The notes under the pieces: generated by a model
The model's database searches: none
What the model saw: the letters and a program-made list of their open reading frames with translations, nothing else
What the model was told of the DNA's origin: nothing
Origin: PNAI01 sp035574295
GTDB taxonomy: Bacteria > Pseudomonadota > Alphaproteobacteria > Rhizobiales > Xanthobacteraceae
Direction of reading: 5' to 3'
NCBI GenBank assembly: GCA_035574295.1
Contig: DATLYX010000095.1
Coordinates: forward strand, 1 to 64,000
Length of the DNA stretch: 64,000 bases
Made by a program: the position numbers and the translations under genes
Shown: one piece after another, positions 35,719-44,980 of the stretch
Position numbering within the stretch: position 1 is the stretch's first letter
Layout: every line of letters starts with the position of its first letter

Positions 35719-36170
35719 CGGAATCTCCTGCCTGACGATGAACGTTGCGGCACGGTATTCGCGTGCGGCTGAACGGCGCCTGTACGGGCGATTTAGATGC
35801 AGTTCACTGCACGCATTCGGCTCGCGCCAATTCGCCGCACCCGCCGGTCCGTTTCCCCGCTTGAATGGACTCGTTCTGGCTGCACCAGCCGCTTCAGGAA
35901 TCTGCGCGCCCGCTGGGTTGACCTAAGTCAAGCGACCGGAATTGGCCCTGCTCCAAAATTCTCAAGCCGGAGAACGTAGTATTCCGGAGCAGACAATAAT
36001 GCCGGCGCTCATCGCCGAGGAAACCAAGACCAGGGAAGGTGACAAAAATCCATCGATCAAAAGATGGCATAGACGACCCTTGCCTGAATCGAATTGGGCA
36101 CTCAAATGGCTGATGTTTCGTCCGGCCTGACCGGGTGCGGGTTGGACGCATAAAGAAGGAGAGATCGAAC
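35719..36170. other. intergenic region without a recognised gene
   Basis: About 450 bp between the divergent DUF1236 and dctP genes. An inverted repeat CTGCTCC/GGAGCAG (35948-35954 and 35986-35992) flanks an AT-richer stretch and could belong to dctP control. AAGGAG at 36155-36160 is the dctP ribosome site. Short frames here lack family likeness. Confidence 0.4.
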
Positions 36171-37202
36171 ATGCTTCGTATTGTTTTGGCAGTACTTGCC
36201 GCCTTAGCGTGGGCGGCAGGTTCCGCGCAGGCGCAGCAGGTGACGCTGCGCGTGCACCAGTTCCTGCCGGCGCCCGCGCCGATTCCTTCGAAGTTCATCG
36301 CCCCCTGGGCCAAGAAGGTGGAGGCGGAGTCCAAGGGACGCATCAAGGTTGAGTTGTACCCCTCGATGCAACTCGGCGGCACCCCGCCCCAACTCTACGA
36401 CCAGGTGCGCGACGGCGTGGTGGACATCGTGTGGACCCTGCCGGGCTACACGGCCGGCCGTTTCCCGAAGTCCGAGGTGTTCGAGCTGCCCTTCATCGCC
36501 GGCAACGGTGAGCAGAACAGCCCGGCGACCTGGGAGTTCTACGAGAAGCACCTGAAAGACGAATTCAAGGACGTGAAAATACTTGCCGTGCACACCCACG
36601 GCCCCGGCCTGATCCATGCCAAAGGCAACGGCGTGCGCAAGCTGGAGGATCTGAAGGGCATGAAAGTGCGCGCCCCCACCCGCATGGTGAACAGGCTGCT
36701 CGACACGCTCGGTGCAACCCCGGTCGGCATGCCGGTGCCGCAGATGCCCGACGCCCTGTCCAAGGGCGTGATCGACGCCGCCGTGGTGCCCTGGGAAGTG
36801 ACCACGCCGCTGCGCGTGGCCGAGCTGGTGAACACCCACACTGCCTTCAGTGGCAACCGCAGCCTCTATGTGACGGTGTTCATCTACGCCATGAACAAGG
36901 CGAAATACGACAGCCTGCCGCCGGATCTGAAGAAGGTGATCGACGACAACTCCGGCCCCGCCACGTCCAAATGGGCCGGCAAGACCATGGATGAGGGCGA
37001 TGCGCCCGGTCTTGAGGCGGCCAAAAAGCGCGGCAACGCCATTGTCGTGCTCGATGCGGCGGAGACCGCGCGCTGGAAGAAGGCGGCCGAGCCGGTCTAT
37101 GCCGCCTGGATCGCGGAGATGAAGGGCAAAGGTATCGACGGTCAGGCACTGATCAATGACGCCCGCGCCCTGATCGCCAAATACGCCGGCGCTGCGGATT
37201 GA
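36171..37202 (+). CDS. TRAP transporter solute-binding protein, DctP family
   Basis: 343 residues. Signal peptide residues 1-22 (RIVLAVLAALAWAAGSAQAQ). The mature protein has VTLRVHQFLPAPAPIPSKFI, GRIKVELYPSMQLGGTPPQL and the solute-anchoring arginine in LKGMKVRAPTRMVNRLLDTL, typical of DctP/TeaA proteins for carboxylates. The membrane subunits DctM and DctQ are convergent at 37340-39179. AAGGAG lies upstream of ATG 36171. Confidence 0.93.
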   Translation: MLRIVLAVLAALAWAAGSAQAQQVTLRVHQFLPAPAPIPSKFIAPWAKKVEAESKGRIKVELYPSMQLGGTPPQLYDQVRDGVVDIVWTLPGYTAGRFPKSEVFELPFIAGNGEQNSPATWEFYEKHLKDEFKDVKILAVHTHGPGLIHAKGNGVRKLEDLKGMKVRAPTRMVNRLLDTLGATPVGMPVPQMPDALSKGVIDAAVVPWEVTTPLRVAELVNTHTAFSGNRSLYVTVFIYAMNKAKYDSLPPDLKKVIDDNSGPATSKWAGKTMDEGDAPGLEAAKKRGNAIVVLDAAETARWKKAAEPVYAAWIAEMKGKGIDGQALINDARALIAKYAGAAD

Positions 37203-37265
37203 GCGTAACGCCAACTCGTCGCAGGCGTCTGCAGCGATCCGGACGGAGACACAACCGAATCGCAG

Positions 37266-37299
37266 GAGCCCGCCGGCACGCCGGCGGGCTCTTCCTTTT
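37266..37299 (+). terminator. terminator after the dctP-type gene
   Basis: A perfect 12-bp stem GAGCCCGCCGGC/GCCGGCGGGCTC (37266-37277 with 37280-37291) has a 2-nt apparent loop, followed by TTCCTTTT. It lies between convergent dctP and dctM and may stop transcription from both sides. Confidence 0.85.
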
Positions 37300-37339
37300 G
37301 GCGCGGTCTGCGCCTTATCCTTTATTTGATGAAATTCCT

Positions 37340-38662
37340 TTACTTGATGAAATACACCGCAAACAGCGAAATTCCCGGCATAAAGAACAACAACACGATG
37401 CGGACGAAATCGGCCATCAGAAACGGCATGATGCCGCGGTAGATCTCCATCAGCGGCACGCCTTTGGCGATGTTGGCGACCACATAGACGTTGAGGCCGA
37501 TCGGCGGCATCACCAGGCCCACCTGCACCACCATCAGCATCATGATGCCGAACCAGATCGCCTTGTGTTCGGCGGAAAGACCGAACAGGTCGAGCCCGGC
37601 GATCACCGGCAACAGGATCGGCAGAAACAACAGCATCATGGCGAGCTCGTCGAGCACGCAGGTGATGAAGATGAAGAACAAGAGGAAGCCGCCGATGACA
37701 ACGAGCGGATGAACGTTGAGGCTGCCGATCCAGTTGGCGATCTCCGCCGGCACCTGCGACACCGCAAGCGCGGTGTTCATCATGGTCGCGCCGAGCAGGA
37801 CCATGAAAATCATCGCCGTGGCTTGCGCCGCCGGCAACAGGCTGGAGACGGCGGTTTTCCAGTCGAGTTCGCCGCGCACAAGACCGAGCAGGAGCGTGCC
37901 CACGGTGCCCACCGCCGCTCCCTCGGTGGGGGTGAAGAAGCCGCCGTAGATGCCCACCAGCATGACCACGAAGATGAGCGCGATCGGCCATGCCTCGCCC
38001 AGCGCCGCCAGCGTTTCCGCGCGCGAGGCGCGTGCGTGCACCGTGGCATGGCCGGGCGAAAGCCGCACGAACACCGCGATCACGACGATGTAGCCGAGCG
38101 CCGCCAGAATTCCGGGAACGAAGGCGGCGGCGAACAGCTTGGCGATGCTTTGCTCGGCCAGCACCGCATAGATGATGAGGATGACCGAAGGCGGGATGAG
38201 AATGCCGAGCGTACCGCCGACCGCAAGCGTGCCGGTGGCCAGACGATCGGAATATTTGAGCCGCTTCATTTCCGGCAGCGCCACCTGCGACATGGTGGCG
38301 GCGGTGGCGACCGAGGAGCCGCACACCGCGCCGAAGGCCGCGCAGGCGCTGATCGCGGCCATTGCCACGCCGCCGTTGCGGTGGCCGATCAACGCATTGG
38401 CGGCGCGGAACAGACTGCGCGAGAATCCCGCGGCAGAGGCGAACTGCCCCATCAGCAGGAACAGCGGGATGACGGACAGGTCGTAGGAGGCAAAGCGCGC
38501 CCACAACAGCCGCTTGAGATAGGCAAGCGTTGCCGATTCCCCGACCACCGACCAGTAGCCCGCGGCGCCGGCCACGAACATCGCCGCCCCGATCGGCACG
38601 CGCAGCGCGATCAGCACCAGCATCGCGCCGAGAATGAGGCCGGCCAGCTCGAACTTATTCAT
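37340..38662 (-). CDS. TRAP transporter large permease, DctM family
   Basis: 440 residues with about 12-13 membrane segments. FELAGLILGAMLVLIALRVP, SVATAATMSQVALPEMKRL, YSDRLATGTLAVGGTLGILI, PPSVILIIYAVLAEQSIAKL and LPPIGLNVYVV-type (VMPPIGLNVYVVANIAKG) signatures are clear. It is the sodium-driven ion-transporting subunit. The start overlaps the dctQ stop by 8 nt, giving coupling. Confidence 0.94.
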   Translation of the reverse strand: MNKFELAGLILGAMLVLIALRVPIGAAMFVAGAAGYWSVVGESATLAYLKRLLWARFASYDLSVIPLFLLMGQFASAAGFSRSLFRAANALIGHRNGGVAMAAISACAAFGAVCGSSVATAATMSQVALPEMKRLKYSDRLATGTLAVGGTLGILIPPSVILIIYAVLAEQSIAKLFAAAFVPGILAALGYIVVIAVFVRLSPGHATVHARASRAETLAALGEAWPIALIFVVMLVGIYGGFFTPTEGAAVGTVGTLLLGLVRGELDWKTAVSSLLPAAQATAMIFMVLLGATMMNTALAVSQVPAEIANWIGSLNVHPLVVIGGFLLFFIFITCVLDELAMMLLFLPILLPVIAGLDLFGLSAEHKAIWFGIMMLMVVQVGLVMPPIGLNVYVVANIAKGVPLMEIYRGIMPFLMADFVRIVLLFFMPGISLFAVYFIK

Positions 38663-39179
38663 CGGCCGGCGGCCCCATCATGCGCACCCCCGCGGCTTGC
38701 GCGAGTGCAATGACGCCAGCGACCAGAACCCCCGGCACGGTCGCCGCGTAACCGATCCAGATCGGAAAGCCGAGTAGCATGCTGGTTTCGCCACTGCCAT
38801 AGATATCCGCGCAGCCGACCAGCGTGCGCCAGCCCACGACGAAATAGGTCAACGCCATCAAGAGGGCGCCCAACTGGTCGAGCGCATGCTTGGTGTGTTC
38901 CCTGATCTTGAGGGTGAAGAAATCAACGATGATGTGGCCGCGCGACAGCTGGCAATAGGGCAGGAACAGGGAGCCGGCCACTGCCGTGCCGATTTCCACC
39001 AGCTCAAAGTCGCCGGTGATCGGCCGGCTGAAGTAGGAAAACAGCGGCAGGTTCATGGTCGAGCGGCCAAGGATGCTGACCGTCGACAACAGCCCGACTC
39101 CCGCCACGGCCAGTCCACCGAGGTAGGCGAGCGAACGCGCCAGTCGTTCCAGAGAAGCCGTAACGATCACGGCAGGCAT
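38655..39179 (-). CDS. TRAP transporter small permease, DctQ family
   Basis: 174 residues from ATG 39179. Four membrane helices are visible (LGGLAVAGVGLLSTVSILGR; TAVAGSLFLPYCQLSRGHII; ALLMALTYFVVGW; YAATVPGVLVAGVIALAQ). SRGHIIVDFF and MLLGFPIWIGYA are DctQ-family features. It pairs with DctM and the DctP protein encoded convergently. Confidence 0.9.
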   Translation of the reverse strand: MPAVIVTASLERLARSLAYLGGLAVAGVGLLSTVSILGRSTMNLPLFSYFSRPITGDFELVEIGTAVAGSLFLPYCQLSRGHIIVDFFTLKIREHTKHALDQLGALLMALTYFVVGWRTLVGCADIYGSGETSMLLGFPIWIGYAATVPGVLVAGVIALAQAAGVRMMGPPADE

Positions 39180-39334
39180 GGCGGCTGGTGTATGCCCCTC
39201 CCGCAGCGCGGCAGATATCCCCGACGGCAATCACCGTCTTCGTTACTGTCTCCGGCGATTTTTGGCTAGAGCCCCGGCCCCCCGCCCCCGCCGAATGTGT
39301 CCTTTGATCGCGGCGTCCACTGATCACAGACGCT

Positions 39335-39355
39335 CGGTTTGGATGACCCAAACCG
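39335..39355. promoter_or_regulatory. inverted repeat upstream of dctQM
   Basis: CGGTTTGG-ATGAC-CCAAACCG is a perfect 8-5-8 inverted repeat in the 39180-39493 gap, about 155 bp upstream of dctQ. It could be a regulator site for the TRAP operon. Nothing else is recognised in the gap. Confidence 0.45.
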
Positions 39356-39493
39356 GCACAGATCGAGTATGGAAACCGGCCGCTGAAAAATCGCAACCGG
39401 GCGGGCCGCGCGGGGACGACAGCAGCGGGGCAGGCGCCTGCGTTCCGCGGGATCACCTTTGGCGCCTGGGCCGACGCCCGAGCCGTCTTCGCG

Positions 39494-39706
39494 TCAATCG
39501 AAAAGCATCGCGATCACCGATTTGATCAGGACGCTCGCGCCGCCGGTCCATGCGCCGAGCACGATCAGCACGATCAAGGATTCGAAACCGGGAAGTTTGC
39601 GCCAGCGCGGGTTCACGCCATCCGGCTGGCCGATGCGCCAATAGACGTACGATCCGATTGCGATCATTAACACGGCGACGATCACGCCGGCAATGCCAAT
39701 CAACAT
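39494..39706 (-). CDS. Small two-helix membrane protein, 70 residues
   Basis: MLIGIAGVIVAVLMIAIGSY begins the first helix; a polar stretch (GQPDGVNPRWRKLPGFE) separates it from the second (SLIVLIVLGAWTGGASVLIK). ATG 39706 has AAGGAA upstream. No family is recognised. It follows another small membrane protein gene (39771-39977) on the same strand, 64 bp apart, so the two may work together. Confidence 0.6.
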   Translation of the reverse strand: MLIGIAGVIVAVLMIAIGSYVYWRIGQPDGVNPRWRKLPGFESLIVLIVLGAWTGGASVLIKSVIAMLFD

Positions 39707-39770
39707 ATTAAGTTTCCTTCGATAGCGGTGTTTGCGGCCGGGCGCGATCGGGTCGCGCCCGAGATGTTTT

Positions 39771-39977
39771 TCAGTCGCCGATGAGGTTGAGAATGCCCGA
39801 CAGCAGCATCGTGAAACCGAGCGCAAAGCCCGCGCAGATCGCGACGCTGATGTACGGTTCGAGATCGGTATTGGCCCAGCGGTGAAGCTTGCCGCCGCGC
39901 GGCAGCAACGCCCAGAACACAGCGGCCGTGGCCACAAAGGTCACGCTGCCCAAAACCACAAGTCCGACGCCGTTCAC
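39771..39977 (-). CDS. Small two-helix membrane protein, 68 residues
   Basis: From GTG 39977, preceded by TGGAGG at good spacing, it reads MNGVGLVVLGSVTFVATAAV, FWALLPRGGKLHRWANTDLE, then helix two SVAICAGFALGFTMLLSGIL. The frame is open further upstream, but that part is not membrane-like and lacks a ribosome site. Function unknown. It probably forms a two-gene unit with 39494-39706. Confidence 0.55.
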   Translation of the reverse strand: MNGVGLVVLGSVTFVATAAVFWALLPRGGKLHRWANTDLEPYISVAICAGFALGFTMLLSGILNLIGD

Positions 39978-40383
39978 GGTATGCCTCCAAAGCAGGTAAA
40001 TCCGGCCGATCAGACATCCCGCGATGAGCAATGCGACGCGCGGCACAACCTCGGCGCAGTCGCCGTATTCGCCGCACAGGCACACTGCCGTGCCTGCCGG
40101 TCGGTCGCCGGAAATGCGATCGCTGCAGCGAACACCGCCAAGCCGGCAAATCGGCGACTGCACAACCCCAATGAGGCGTGCGCAGCGCGCTGCCGAATGC
40201 GATCGTCGTCATCGCCCTTCCGCGCTCACTCGCGCGGCTCGCGGGACATGTGCCAGAAGTGGGGTTCCGCGCTGCGTTGATCGGATGCATCGAAACGGCG
40301 CGGCGGCGGGATTGCCTACCGTGCGCCGCATCGCGCGCCGAGCTGTTGAGCGCGAAACAGGCGGTCGCCAGGACCGCCGGCCG

Positions 40384-40794
40384 TCAGGCCGTCGCAGAAG
40401 GCGGCGCCCGCGCGTGGAACGGTTGCGTCGCCGCCGCGTTGCGCGGTACGCCGAACGCCGCAGTCAGCACCGTTGCGATGCCGCGCGCCGGCGCAAACCC
40501 CGGTTCGCTTAGAAGCCCCGCCTCGGAATTGTCGGACGAGGCGGGGTGCCGCTTGGGTTTTGGCAGCGTGACCTCGACGCCCTGCGCCCGCGCAAGCAGG
40601 CGCGGCAAGGTGCCGTGATAGGGGCCGATCTCCGCCGGAGTGTAGATCGGGATCGATTCGCCGCTTGATCGGGGCAGATCGAACGGACGGAAGCTCGGAG
40701 CCGCCCAGTGGAGAATGAGCAGCATCGCCGCCAAAGTGGATGCGAGCCTGTGTCGCAAGGCGCACTGATGCCTCTGGTCGGTCGGCCGGCTCAT
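40384..40794 (-). CDS. Possible small hypothetical protein, 136 residues
   Basis: ATG 40794 opens MSRPTDQRHQCALRHRLAST, then a hydrophobic stretch LAAMLLILHWAAPSFRPFDL and a proline/alanine-rich tail. No family or clear ribosome site is seen. A 10-bp perfect palindrome (CCCCGCCTCG 40516-40525 with 40537-40546) lies inside, which would be unusual for a gene and may be a terminator instead. The 39978-40383 stretch holds no recognised gene. Confidence 0.3.
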   Translation of the reverse strand: MSRPTDQRHQCALRHRLASTLAAMLLILHWAAPSFRPFDLPRSSGESIPIYTPAEIGPYHGTLPRLLARAQGVEVTLPKPKRHPASSDNSEAGLLSEPGFAPARGIATVLTAAFGVPRNAAATQPFHARAPPSATA

Positions 40795-40953
40795 CGGGAT
40801 CGTATCGTCGCGCCTCCGAGCAGGGCGCACGGAGGCTCGTCCGTGCGCGGATCGCCGCATAGGAACATCACCTTCCCGCCAACAGCCGCGCTGACGGAAG
40901 GCATGATCGCGTCAGCAGGCGAAGCTGCACGATGCAGGCCGCGTTCGCGCCGC

Positions 40954-42456
40954 CTACTCCGTGAACACCTCCTCGCGCCGCGCGCGGATCATCGGCAGCA
41001 TCGCCAGCACCAGCATGACCGCGGCGATGAACAAGAGCATCGCCGAGATCGGCCGCGTGACGAACACGGTGGCGTCGCCGCGCGCGATCAGCATGGCGCG
41101 CCGCAGGTTCTCCTCCATCAACGGGCCGAGCACGAAGCCGAGGATCATCGGCGCCGGCTCGAAATCCTGTTTGGCGAGCCAGTAGCCGAGCAGGCCGAAG
41201 ATCGCCGTCATGCCCACGTCGAACGGCGCATTGTTCACCGAATAGATGCCGATCGTGCAGAAGATGACGATCATCGGGAACAGATGCCGGTAGGGCACGC
41301 GCAGCAGCCGCACCCAGATGCCGACCATGGGCAGATTGATGACCACCAGCATCAGATTGCCGATCCACATCGAGGCGATCATGCCCCAGAACAGCTCCGG
41401 CTGTTTCGACATCACCTGCGGGCCGGGCACGATGCCGTGGATGGTCATGGCGCCGACCATCAGCGCCATCACCGGGTTCGGCGGAATGCCGAGCGTGAGC
41501 AGCGGGATGAACGAGGTCTGTGCGGCTGCGTTGTTCGCGCTCTCCGGCGCCGCCACCCCCTCGATGGCGCCGCGGCCGAACCGCTCCGGCGTCTTGGAGA
41601 CCCGCTTCTCGAAAGTATAGGCCGCAAACGACGCGATGATGGCGCCTCCGCCCGGCAATATTCCGAGCGCCGAACCGATGACGGTGCCTCGGCCGATCGC
41701 CTTCGCCGAAGCCTTCAGGTCCGGCAGCGTCGGCATGAGGCCGGTGATCTTGCCCTGCACGATCTCGCGCGTACCTTTCATTTCCAGATTGCGCAGGATT
41801 TCGCCGAAGCCGAACACACCCATGCCGACCACGACGAAGCCGATGCCGTCGGACAGTTCGGGAATGCCCCAGGTCATGCGCTCGGCGCCGGTCTCCAGAT
41901 CCGAGCCGATCATCGACAAGGCAAGCCCCATCAGGATCATTGCCAGCGCCTTCAGCACGGAGCCTTTCGCCAGCACTACGGCGAAGATCAGGCCGAGCAC
42001 CATCAGCGAAAAATATTCCGCCGGGCCGAACATCAGCGCCATGGCGGTGAGCGGCGCGCCGAGCGCGGCCACCAGCACCGTCGCCACGCATCCGGCGAAG
42101 AACGACCCGATCGCCGCGATCGCCAGCGCCGGACCGGCGCGGCCCTGCTTTGCCATCTGGTGGCCGTCGAGCGTCGTGACGACCGACGATGATTCACCCG
42201 GAATGTTGACCAGAATCGATGTGGTCGAACCGCCGTATTGCGCGCCGTAATAGATGCCCGCGAGCATGATCAGCGCGCCCACCGGCGGCAGGCCGAAGGT
42301 GATAGGCAGGAGCATGGCGATGGTGGCGAGCGAGCCTATGCCCGGCAGCACCCCGATCAGCGTCCCCACCAGAACGCCGATCAGACACAGCATGACGTTG
42401 GTGGGCGTGGCCGCCACACTCATTCCGAGCGCAAGATTGCCAAGCAGATCAAACAT
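40954..42456 (-). CDS. TctA-family large membrane subunit (second copy)
   Basis: 500 residues, about 11-12 membrane helices. MFDLLGNLALGMSVAATPTN, VLVGTLIGVLPGIGSLATIA, YYGAQYGGSTTSILVNIPGE and ESANNAAAQTSFIPLLTLGI mirror the TctA at 31963 and are clearly paralogous. GAGAGG precedes the ATG. It follows a long TctB gene by 15 bp. No Bug-type binding protein is adjacent, so it may use one encoded elsewhere. Confidence 0.94.
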   Translation of the reverse strand: MFDLLGNLALGMSVAATPTNVMLCLIGVLVGTLIGVLPGIGSLATIAMLLPITFGLPPVGALIMLAGIYYGAQYGGSTTSILVNIPGESSSVVTTLDGHQMAKQGRAGPALAIAAIGSFFAGCVATVLVAALGAPLTAMALMFGPAEYFSLMVLGLIFAVVLAKGSVLKALAMILMGLALSMIGSDLETGAERMTWGIPELSDGIGFVVVGMGVFGFGEILRNLEMKGTREIVQGKITGLMPTLPDLKASAKAIGRGTVIGSALGILPGGGAIIASFAAYTFEKRVSKTPERFGRGAIEGVAAPESANNAAAQTSFIPLLTLGIPPNPVMALMVGAMTIHGIVPGPQVMSKQPELFWGMIASMWIGNLMLVVINLPMVGIWVRLLRVPYRHLFPMIVIFCTIGIYSVNNAPFDVGMTAIFGLLGYWLAKQDFEPAPMILGFVLGPLMEENLRRAMLIARGDATVFVTRPISAMLLFIAAVMLVLAMLPMIRARREEVFTE

Positions 42457-42471
42457 GATGCCTCTCGCCGG

Positions 42472-43470
42472 TCACGAGAATCGGGGCCAGAGCTGGAACG
42501 GGAGGTTGAGCCCCCACGGGAACAGGATCGCGCAGAACAAGGTGAGGCCTCCGGCTATGATGACGGTCTCGCGCCAGCGCGCGTCCGGCGAGGCTCCGAA
42601 GCAAATTGCGTAAGCCAGTGCGGCCGCCACGATTTCACGCAGGGCGACGTTTCCGAACGGCCAGACATACGCGGTTTCTGCGAACGGCCAGACATAGACG
42701 AAGATCGGGAAGGTGAGGATTGGCAGCAGGATCAGCGCCGTGGCGCGCCCTTTGTGCATCTGCAGATCATCCGCCGCGGCCGCGCAAATCAGGATCGTCA
42801 GAAAGCTGGCGATGACGAGACCGAGCGGCCGGATGAACATGGCGAACGCGAAGATCGAAAGCGTGATCATGAACGGGCCGCGCACGCCGGCATTGTCGAG
42901 CACATGCATGCCGGCGAAGGTCGCCACGGCCAGCACCAGCGTGGCGAGCGGCTGCGCGTAGTGGGTGGTGAACTGGCCGAACAGCCACACCATCCCGAAC
43001 CACGCGACAAGCGACCCACCGACCACGAACACGCCGCGCAGCGTGAAGCGTTGACCTTCCGGCCCGTCGATGAAGAGGCCGGTGATCGCGACGATCAGCC
43101 CGAGCCCGGCGAGCACGCCGGCGAACAGCCGCGGCGCGGTGCCTGGTCCGAAGGCGAATCCGCGCATGCCGGGAAGCTCGATGGAGATCAGGAACGCGAC
43201 GATGGCGAGCCCGATCAGCGCCACGCCGCCGAAGAAGTCCTGCTTGTTACGAACGTGCAGTTGGCCCGTCACCATGCCGATCCCGGCCATCAGGATCAGG
43301 ATCGAGAACAGCCGCGGCCACATGATCGGGCCAAAAAAACCGGCCGGACCCGGCCGATAGAAAGAAATCGCCAGCGCGATCAGGGCAAAGACAGCCAAGA
43401 CCGAGCCGCCCCAGACATTCGACTTGTGATCTGCTGCAGCGCCGGCCCCCGACCGGGTCACATTCCACAT
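42472..43470 (-). CDS. Double-length TctB-like membrane protein
   Basis: 332 residues, about twice the usual TctB size (148 for the copy at 31509), with eight or more membrane helices. Two similar segments, FFGPIMWPRLFSILILMAGI and FAFGPGTAPRLFAGVLAGLG, match the TctB consensus (GPGYFPALLGYLLVFLGL in the other copy), which suggests an internal duplication or fusion. A short internal repeat YVWPF-x-ETAYVWPF is also present. ATG 43470 has AGAAGGAGT upstream. It is co-directional with tctA (15-bp gap). Confidence 0.82.
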   Translation of the reverse strand: MWNVTRSGAGAAADHKSNVWGGSVLAVFALIALAISFYRPGPAGFFGPIMWPRLFSILILMAGIGMVTGQLHVRNKQDFFGGVALIGLAIVAFLISIELPGMRGFAFGPGTAPRLFAGVLAGLGLIVAITGLFIDGPEGQRFTLRGVFVVGGSLVAWFGMVWLFGQFTTHYAQPLATLVLAVATFAGMHVLDNAGVRGPFMITLSIFAFAMFIRPLGLVIASFLTILICAAAADDLQMHKGRATALILLPILTFPIFVYVWPFAETAYVWPFGNVALREIVAAALAYAICFGASPDARWRETVIIAGGLTLFCAILFPWGLNLPFQLWPRFS

Positions 43471-43609
43471 ACTCCTTCTCCCCCTTGGAGGGTCCTCCCA
43501 ATATCGCATCCCCGCGAAACCTGGAATACCTAGCACACCGCCGTGGCCTTCCAAACGCAAATCGGATTGCTTCCGATAAAATTCTCAGAGCAGGCAGGCA
43601 AGAAAATTG

Positions 43610-44137
43610 TCAGACGAGACCGGCAAGGCCGAGAACCCCTGCGACCACGAACACATACAGGGGATTCCAGCGGGTAAAGAAGGTGGTAGCCGCGCTCGCC
43701 GCGGTAATCCCGGCGGCGGCCCAAGTGGTATCGGCCGCGCGCGTGAGCACGACGGCGGTGGCTCCGACCAACCCGACCGAAATCGGCACCAGCGCCGCCT
43801 GCACGGTATTACGCCATAGCGTATCTTTGAAACGGTCCCATGCGCGGGCGAAGAACAAGGCGAGCACAGCGGTGGGACCGCACATCGCCAGCATCGCCAC
43901 CGCTGCGCCGAGTAATCCGCCGACGTGATAGCCGATCAGCACCACGATCTGCACGTTCGGCCCGGGCGCCGCCTGCGAGATGGCGAAGAAATCGGCGAAC
44001 TGCCGCTCGCTCATCCATTGACCGACTTCGACCGCCTGGCGATGCACCTCAGGCAGCACCGCGTTGGCGCCGCCGAGCGCCAACAGCGACATGATCATGA
44101 ACTGCACCGCGAGCGTGAAGAGAATGTCGTCCTTCAT
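43610..44137 (-). CDS. ChrA-type transporter half, second gene
   Basis: 175 residues with four to five helices. FMIMSLLALGGANAVLPEVH and ISQAAPGPNVQIVVLIGYHV are the chromate-transporter motifs (GG-x-A and PGPN). It starts 10 bp downstream of its partner gene. Short-chain ChrA pairs normally export chromate as heterodimers; other oxyanions are possible. Confidence 0.88.
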   Translation of the reverse strand: MKDDILFTLAVQFMIMSLLALGGANAVLPEVHRQAVEVGQWMSERQFADFFAISQAAPGPNVQIVVLIGYHVGGLLGAAVAMLAMCGPTAVLALFFARAWDRFKDTLWRNTVQAALVPISVGLVGATAVVLTRAADTTWAAAGITAASAATTFFTRWNPLYVFVVAGVLGLAGLV

Positions 44138-44147
44138 CGCCGTCCCC

Positions 44148-44825
44148 TCATCGCCGCCACCACGTGAGCAGGATCGAAGCCGGCACGACCACCGCCATCA
44201 CCCACAACAGCGGCCAACGGAAGAGTCCGATCGCCGCCACCACGGCGAGCATCACGAACGGCTGCGGGGTCAATCGCGCGCCAAGCTGCGCGCCGAGGCT
44301 GCGCACACCGCCCTGCTCGCTCGTTGCCGCCGCCCGCAGCCGGAACAGAGGCTCCGCCATGCGCACGAAGGTGGCGATCATCAGGCCGGCGGCCGCGGCC
44401 GCAAGGCCGCCGAGGATTTTGCGCAAGGTTTCCGCGTCGCCGTAGCGCGCGTAGAGAACGCCCACCGTGCTCATGATAACGAACGGCGGACCGAGGAAGC
44501 CGAGCCACGCCGCAAGCGCCCCGGTCGCCCCGCGCATGCGCGCGCCGAACACCGCGGCGAGATTGACGATATTGGGCCCGGGCAGGAACTGACAGAGCGC
44601 GTAGGCGTCGTTGAATTCCTGCGGCGTCATCCAGGCTTTTTGTTCGACGAACATGCGCCGCGTCCACGGCAGCGCGCCGCCGAAGCCGGAGATGGCGATC
44701 TTGAAGAAGGCCCAGAACAAATCGGCGTGGGTGGGGATGCGGGGCGGAGGCTGTTGCGGAGACGGCGGGACGGGCGAGCTGGAAGCGTTCGAAGCTGCCG
44801 ACGAGTCAGCGGTGGAATCGCGCAT
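44148..44825 (-). CDS. ChrA-type transporter half, first gene
   Basis: 225 residues. A Ser/Pro-rich N-terminus (about 30 residues) precedes LFWAFFKIAISGFGGALPWT and YALCQFLPGPNIVNLAAVFG, the GFGG and PGPN motifs of ChrA. Four to five helices follow. It makes a short-chain pair with 43610-44137. No chromate regulator (ChrB) is adjacent. Confidence 0.88.
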   Translation of the reverse strand: MRDSTADSSAASNASSSPVPPSPQQPPPRIPTHADLFWAFFKIAISGFGGALPWTRRMFVEQKAWMTPQEFNDAYALCQFLPGPNIVNLAAVFGARMRGATGALAAWLGFLGPPFVIMSTVGVLYARYGDAETLRKILGGLAAAAAGLMIATFVRMAEPLFRLRAAATSEQGGVRSLGAQLGARLTPQPFVMLAVVAAIGLFRWPLLWVMAVVVPASILLTWWRR

Positions 44826-44867
44826 GGCGACGAGATTTAGCGCGCTCCCCTCACCCTGTCATGCCCC

Positions 44868-44955
44868 ACGCCGGCCCAGCACCAATGAATTTGTGTCCGG
44901 GCACAGCACAGCGCCGCGCAGAGCGCGGTGGTGCGCTGCGCTCTCGGGACCGCGA
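44868..44955. repeat. dispersed palindromic repeat (TCCGGG / GGTGCGCTGCG type)
   Basis: Segments such as GTCCGGGCACAGC, GCGCAGAGCGCGGTGGTGCG and CTCTCGGGACCG resemble the element at 1428-1595. It lies in the gap between the ChrA pair and the hydrolase gene. Confidence 0.45.
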
Positions 44956-44980
44956 CAGAGATTGACGACCTTCGCCGCAA

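Noticed and set aside
37199..38713. 504-codon plus-strand frame opposite dctM
   Set aside because: His/Arg/Asp-rich complement of a membrane-protein gene; typical antisense artefact.
40516..40546. Perfect 10-bp palindrome considered as terminator of the second tctA
   Set aside because: It is over 400 bp past the tctA stop and has no T-run on that strand.
40708..42192. 494-codon plus-strand frame opposite the second tctA
   Set aside because: Same antisense artefact; the TctA reading is clear.
42238..43533. 431-codon plus-strand frame opposite the long TctB gene
   Set aside because: Antisense of a membrane-protein gene, rich in His, Arg and Glu.
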